Positions 7,143-10,448 of a stretch of DNA of 10,448 bases are shown in pieces. The notes under the pieces are model-generated. The model saw only the letters and a list, made by a program, of their open reading frames with translations, was not told the origin of the DNA and did not search any database. This stretch comes from Terriglobia bacterium (lineage in GTDB: Bacteria > Acidobacteriota > Terriglobia > UBA7540). The translations under genes were made by a program, and so were the position numbers. Numbering within the stretch: position 1 is the first letter of the stretch; each line of letters starts with the position of its first letter. The stretch is taken from NCBI GenBank assembly GCA_030040515.1, contig JASHTO010000507.1:1-10448 (forward strand). The letters are read 5' to 3'.

Positions 7143-7172
7143 AAACTAGCAAGACTCGGCGGCCAATGTCAA
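7143..7172 (-). promoter_or_regulatory. Sigma-70-type promoter of tssK copy 2, predicted leaderless
   Basis: On the minus strand a consensus TTGACA (7172-7167) is followed by an 18-base spacer and TAGTTT (7148-7143). Only seven bases, GAACGTC, separate the -10 from the ATG at 7135, so transcription should begin at or within a base or two of the start codon. There is no Shine-Dalgarno sequence in front of the gene, which agrees with a leaderless mRNA. Confidence 0.6.
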
Positions 7173-7261
7173 ACGGCAAACCGCCATTTCTGCGGGAATG
7201 ACTTACTCGACTCATCCTCAAACGATATTTCTTGTGACCATGGCCCCGGCAGGGCCTCACG

Positions 7262-7401
7262 GTGAATAGCCGCAGGTGTGATCCTGCGGATTCTGGTGAC
7301 GAGAGCCGCCCAACCCCAAAGGGGTTGAATGTGCGCGCAAAGTCGGCCCTTTCAGGCCCGGACCGTGCGTTTTGCCTTGTGTTTCAACTACGGCTATTCA
7401 C
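7262..7401. repeat. Structured repeat-like element with 11-bp terminal inverted repeats
   Basis: GTGAATAGCCG (7262-7272) and its exact reverse complement CGGCTATTCAC (7391-7401) bound a 140-base segment. Inside are a 7-bp perfect stem CCGCAGG/CCTGCGG (7270-7276 with 7283-7289, 6-base loop), a 7-bp perfect stem CAACCCC/GGGGTTG (7311-7317 with 7321-7327, 3-base loop), and a GGCC/GGCC stem (7345-7348 with 7355-7358). No gene is seen. It could be a non-autonomous mobile or REP/MITE-like element, or a structured RNA. No clear target-site duplication flanks it. It lies between divergent tssK copy 2 and htrA. Confidence 0.55.
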
Positions 7402-7564
7402 GGCCAGCCTCGTTGCGAGAATATCCCCAATCGTCCGCATCACGAATACCCAATCGTCGTGATAGGCCCAAAATCCCTCCCGCACATCCCAATGAATGGC
7501 CCAACAATCCGCTGGATATAACCAGTCGCGATGTTGGCTAGGAGAATTTCTGAAGGGAGGACTT
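7402..7564 (+). promoter_or_regulatory. Upstream region of htrA
   Basis: This holds a perfect 7-bp inverted repeat ATCACGA/TCGTGAT (7439-7445 with 7457-7463, 11-base loop) and two direct copies of CCCAATCGTC (7426-7435 and 7449-7458). A TATAAC (7517-7522) could be the -10 for htrA but has no good -35. AGGGAGG (7554-7560) lies 4 bases from the htrA ATG and fixes that start. Confidence 0.4.
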
Positions 7565-9055
7565 ATGATTAAACCAAGTTTCAAAGGACGCACCGCCGGA
7601 TTGGCTGTTGCCACCGCCACCGCGTTGCTTGCGAGTGGCATCGGCATCGGCTGTCTGCGCGGCGACGTCCATACCCCCAATCCGCCGGTTTCGCTCAACC
7701 TAGCGAATCCGAGTGAAGGTGCGAGCCGGGATGGTTTCGCCCCGATCATCAGGAAAGTGCTTCCGGAGGTTGTGAATATCTCGACTTCCAAGTTGGTGAA
7801 GACTTCCGCTTCCGGAGAGATGCCCCAGATGCTGCCAATGGACCCATTCTTCCGGCAGTTCTTCGGAGGCAATTCCCACGGGCAATTCATGGTGCCACAG
7901 GTTCCCGAGGAGCAACGCGAGAAAAGCCTTGGGTCCGGCGTGATCATCAGCCCCGATGGCTACATTCTGACCAACAACCACGTGGTGGCGGGCGCCACGG
8001 AAATTCGTGTTACCACTTCCAACAAGCAGGAATACCAGGCTCGCATTGTGGGAACCGATCCGAAGACTGACCTCGCCGTCCTGAAGATCGATGCTACGAA
8101 CCTGCCCGCAATCACCATTGGCGACTCCTCCAAAGTCCAGGTGGGTGACTACGCACTGGCGATCGGCGACCCCTTCGGCGTGGGCGAAACCGTCACCATG
8201 GGAATTGTCAGCGCCACGGGCAGAACCAATCTTGGAATCGAAGACTACGAGGATTTCATCCAAACCGACGCGCCGATTAACCCGGGAAACTCGGGTGGCG
8301 CTCTGGTGAATGACCGTGGTGAGCTGATCGGAGTCAACACCGCCATCCTTTCCGGCGGATCGGGTGGGAACCAGGGCGTGGGTTTTGCCATCCCTTCGAA
8401 CCTGGCCGTGAATGTGACAGACCAGATTGTCAAATATGGAAAGGTCATGCGGGCTTATCTGGGTGTCTCCATCCAGAATCTCACGCCGGAACTGGCCAAA
8501 GCGTTCGGAGTGCCGCAGTTGCACGGCGCTTTGGTGGGTGATGTGGCCGCGGGAAGCCCGGCGCAGAGAGCCGGCCTGCAAAAGGGAGACGTCATCATCG
8601 GCCTGAATGGCAAAACGATCACGGACAGCAACCAATTGCGCATGAGCGTCGCGATGATGGCGCCCGGAAGCGTCGCAAGCCTGAAATTGTGGCGCAGCGG
8701 CAGCGAACAGAGCATGGAAGTGAAACTGGGCACATTCCCTTCTGATACTCAGCAGGCGAGCCTGGAACCTTCCAATCCTCAGGGCGCGCTTGAAGGCGTG
8801 ACAGTTGAGAATCTGGACCCTCAGGCCATTCAGGAGCTCGGGCTGCCGGCCAACACCTCAGGCGTGGTGGTGACGGGAATTAATCCTTCTAGCCCTGCCG
8901 CGGACTCGGGCCTTCAACAAGGCGATGTCATCCAGCAAGTCAATCATCAGCCGGTTCGCAATGTCTCTGAATTCGACCGGGCAATCCACAAGGCGGGAAA
9001 CAATCCTCTCCTGCTCGTGGATCGCCAGGGAAGCACGCTTTTCATCGCCGCATAA
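7565..9055 (+). CDS. htrA: Do/DegP-family periplasmic serine endoprotease (HtrA)
   Basis: HtrA/Do proteases degrade or refold damaged envelope proteins in the periplasm. The 496-residue protein starts at the ATG at 7565, chosen for the AGGGAGG 4 bases upstream and because a signal sequence follows directly: basic MIKPSFKGR, then a hydrophobic stretch to about residue 29. Cys30 follows GIG, but the lipobox is poor, so a soluble or peripherally attached enzyme is more likely than a lipoprotein. The trypsin-like domain has His139 (TNNHVV), Asp169 (TDLAVL) and Ser243 (NPGNSGG), an intact catalytic triad. Two PDZ domains follow at about 297-389 and 409-492. DPFFRQFFGG near the N-terminus is typical of the DegP/DegQ branch. 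It is transcribed alone. DegP and DegQ cannot be told apart here. Confidence 0.96.
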   Translation: MIKPSFKGRTAGLAVATATALLASGIGIGCLRGDVHTPNPPVSLNLANPSEGASRDGFAPIIRKVLPEVVNISTSKLVKTSASGEMPQMLPMDPFFRQFFGGNSHGQFMVPQVPEEQREKSLGSGVIISPDGYILTNNHVVAGATEIRVTTSNKQEYQARIVGTDPKTDLAVLKIDATNLPAITIGDSSKVQVGDYALAIGDPFGVGETVTMGIVSATGRTNLGIEDYEDFIQTDAPINPGNSGGALVNDRGELIGVNTAILSGGSGGNQGVGFAIPSNLAVNVTDQIVKYGKVMRAYLGVSIQNLTPELAKAFGVPQLHGALVGDVAAGSPAQRAGLQKGDVIIGLNGKTITDSNQLRMSVAMMAPGSVASLKLWRSGSEQSMEVKLGTFPSDTQQASLEPSNPQGALEGVTVENLDPQAIQELGLPANTSGVVVTGINPSSPAADSGLQQGDVIQQVNHQPVRNVSEFDRAIHKAGNNPLLLVDRQGSTLFIAA

Positions 9056-9075
9056 CCGGAGAGGTTGAGGAAACA

Positions 9076-9099
9076 GGGAAGGGGGGAGTCGCCCTTCCC
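9076..9099. terminator. Hairpin between convergent htrA and the response regulator
   Basis: GGGAAGGG (9076-9083) and CCCTTCCC (9092-9099) form a perfect 8-bp stem with an 8-base loop, centred in the 59-base gap between two convergent stop codons. The position suits a bidirectional terminator. There is no strong T-run on either side, so factor-independent strength may be modest. Confidence 0.55.
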
Positions 9100-9114
9100 G
9101 AATTCCTTCCCACC

Positions 9115-9765
9115 TCAGGAAATAATCCCCTTCCGCACGGCATACAAGATCAGCTCGGGCACTCCCTTTAATTTAAGCTTCTGCATGATCTTTCCTCGAT
9201 GCGTTTCCACGGTGTAGACGCTCAAATTCAGCAGACTTGCAACCTCCTTGTTGGATTTGCCCTCGGCCACCAACTGGAGTACCTCGCGCTCGCGTGGGCT
9301 CAGCAAGTCATAGGAATCTTCCGCGCCGCTTCGCCGCAGCTTGCGCATGTAATCTTCAAGCAGCACTCTGCTGACCGCGGGGCTGAAGAACGATTTCCCC
9401 TCCACGACGGCGTGAATGGCGTGCACAAGATCCAAAGTGGCCGAGTCTTTCAGCAAATACGCCCGCGCGCCCGCCTTGAGCGCGCGCAGTACGTAACCTT
9501 CATCGGAGTGCATGCTTAGCATCACCACGCGAGCGTCCGGGCGAATCTCCGTGATCTTCCGCGCGGCTTCAATTCCATTCAGGTTGGGCATTCCGATATC
9601 CATCACCACCACGTCCGGCTTCAGCGTGTTCGAAAGCTCCACGGCCTGCCGTCCGTCATCGGCTTCGCCCACAACACTCAGGTCGGGCTGCTGATCGATC
9701 ACCAGGCGGAGGCCGGCGCGCATCAGTTTGTGATCATCGGCGAGGAGAACGCGGATTGGTTTCAT
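9115..9765 (-). CDS. NarL/FixJ-family response regulator
   Basis: A two-component DNA-binding regulator of 216 residues. The receiver domain (about 3-118) has the acidic pair Asp10-Asp11, phospho-acceptor Asp56 (VVVMDIGMP), Ser84 at the switch position and Lys106 (LLKDS). A LuxR-type helix-turn-helix follows at about 154-212, beginning LLSPREREVLQLVAEGKSN and including the recognition region VYTVETHRGKIMQKL. Family members dimerise on phosphorylation and bind promoters. The ATG at 9765 is 12 bases after the stop of the sensor kinase, so the pair is cotranscribed and likely translationally coupled; no strong ribosome binding site is seen. All key residues are intact. The target genes cannot be inferred. 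Confidence 0.95.
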   Translation of the reverse strand: MKPIRVLLADDHKLMRAGLRLVIDQQPDLSVVGEADDGRQAVELSNTLKPDVVVMDIGMPNLNGIEAARKITEIRPDARVVMLSMHSDEGYVLRALKAGARAYLLKDSATLDLVHAIHAVVEGKSFFSPAVSRVLLEDYMRKLRRSGAEDSYDLLSPREREVLQLVAEGKSNKEVASLLNLSVYTVETHRGKIMQKLKLKGVPELILYAVRKGIIS

Positions 9766-9777
9766 GGCCGTTGTGGA

Positions 9778-10448
9778 TTAAGACCTGGCCGGCGGAAACT
9801 CGGCCGTCAGGATTGTGCCGTAGCCGGGCTTCGACTCGATGGTAAGAGTTCCGCCCAGATGCCGAACGCGCTCTTCCATCCCCAAGATGCCCAGGCCCCG
9901 CACCTTCTGAGGGTTGAAGCCCACGCCGTTGTCCGAAACTCGAACCAGAATCTTGCCGCCGGCCTGCTCCACCGCGACTTTGGCATTTCTGGCGGAGCTA
10001 TGCCGCGCGGCGTTATTGAGGGCCTCCTGAACCAGCCGGTAGATGCAGATTTTATACTCGTCGGGCATTCTCTCCGATATTTCTTCGGACTGGATCTCCA
10101 CTTCCATGCCGCCGCGGCGGGAAATCTCGCGGCCTTGCCACTCCAGCGCAGCGATCAAACCGAGATCGTCCAGCATGGAGGGCCGCAGCAGCAGTGCAAT
10201 ATTGCGCACGGTTTCCACCGTGGACTTCGCCACGAACTGGATCTTCTCAACCTGTTCGTGGACCTGCGCGTTTTCGGAAGGGACCGAGGTCGCCAGTCTC
10301 CCCACCTCCACCAGCATCGCTCCCAACGATTGGCCTACCTCATCGTGAAGCTCGCGCGAAATCGACCGCCGCTCGGACTCCTGGGCATCCACGAGCTGCG
10401 CCGATAATGCCGCGAGCTCGGCGCGGTTGCGGGCAAGTTCGTGATAGC
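9778..10448 (-). CDS. NarL-type sensor histidine kinase (partial, C-terminal part)
   Basis: This is the cytoplasmic C-terminal portion of a HisKA_3/HATPase_c kinase and the likely partner of the regulator immediately downstream. The frame runs open past the right edge, so the N-terminal sensor is missing. Visible order: a helical Glu/Arg/Leu-rich stretch leading into the dimerisation domain (RAELAALSAQLVDAQESERR), the H-box ISRELHDEVGQ with the phospho-accepting His (codon 10347-10345), then the ATP-binding domain with N-box EALNNAARHS, G1 box DNGVGF and G2 region GLGILGMEERV, ending TAEFPPARS. A GTG at 10392 could be read as a start, but it falls within the helix just before the H-box and would remove part of the dimerisation domain, so it is not used. 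Confidence 0.94.
   Translation of the reverse strand, partial: YHELARNRAELAALSAQLVDAQESERRSISRELHDEVGQSLGAMLVEVGRLATSVPSENAQVHEQVEKIQFVAKSTVETVRNIALLLRPSMLDDLGLIAALEWQGREISRRGGMEVEIQSEEISERMPDEYKICIYRLVQEALNNAARHSSARNAKVAVEQAGGKILVRVSDNGVGFNPQKVRGLGILGMEERVRHLGGTLTIESKPGYGTILTAEFPPARS

Noticed and set aside
7136..7144. TTG at 7144 as the start of tssK copy 2
   Set aside because: It lies in the predicted -10/start region, has no ribosome binding site, and copy 1 aligns from the ATG at 7135.
7384..7500. Protein-like minus-strand reading ending in RTIGDILATRLAVNSRS, possibly a gene remnant
   Set aside because: The open frame continues only into antisense of htrA and has no start or ribosome binding site of its own; it is more likely part of an intergenic repeat.
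7496..7564. Upstream ATG at 7496 as the htrA start
   Set aside because: It would add 23 residues in front of the signal peptide and has no Shine-Dalgarno, whereas the ATG at 7565 has AGGGAGG at 4 bases.
10390..10392. GTG as the start of the sensor kinase
   Set aside because: It lies just before the H-box, and the same frame continues open to the window edge with a helical linker typical of these kinases.

Overview
The window looks like a chromosome segment of a Gram-negative, moderately GC-rich bacterium. The gene set is type VI secretion structural genes, a proline-rich tail-anchored protein with a kinase-like N-terminus, an HtrA/Do protease and a NarL-type two-component pair. This suits an acidobacterium or a similar soil lineage, but that is inference from gene style, not from a marker gene.

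Layout. (1) Positions 2973 down to 1, minus strand: a tight T6SS operon tssK-tssL-tssM, with gaps of 10 and 9 bases. TssM runs off the left edge and only its N-terminal 291 residues are visible. (2) 2974-3398: a divergent intergenic region with a palindrome and weak promoter-like elements. (3) 3399-5753, plus strand: a 784-residue protein with a degenerate protein-kinase N-lobe, a long Pro/Ala-rich region carrying ten clear copies of a motif close to G-E-F-T-Q-M-F, and a C-terminal membrane anchor. (4) 7135 down to 5780, minus strand: a second, divergent tssK of exactly the same length as the first (451 aa), with a promoter placed so that its mRNA would be leaderless. (5) 7136-7564: intergenic DNA with a structured, repeat-like element bounded by 11-bp inverted repeats. 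(6) 7565-9055, plus strand: a periplasmic Do-family serine protease with two PDZ domains. (7) A hairpin between convergent genes, then on the minus strand a sensor kinase (partial, 5' end off the window) and its NarL/FixJ response regulator.

How it fits together. TssL and TssM form the inner-membrane complex of T6SS, and TssK is the baseplate adaptor that docks on it. The repeat protein lies between two tssK genes and is predicted to sit almost entirely in the cytoplasm, anchored in the same membrane. It is therefore a good candidate for an undescribed T6SS scaffold or regulator. The htrA gene and the two-component pair look like ordinary envelope-stress and signalling genes, and nothing visible ties them to T6SS.
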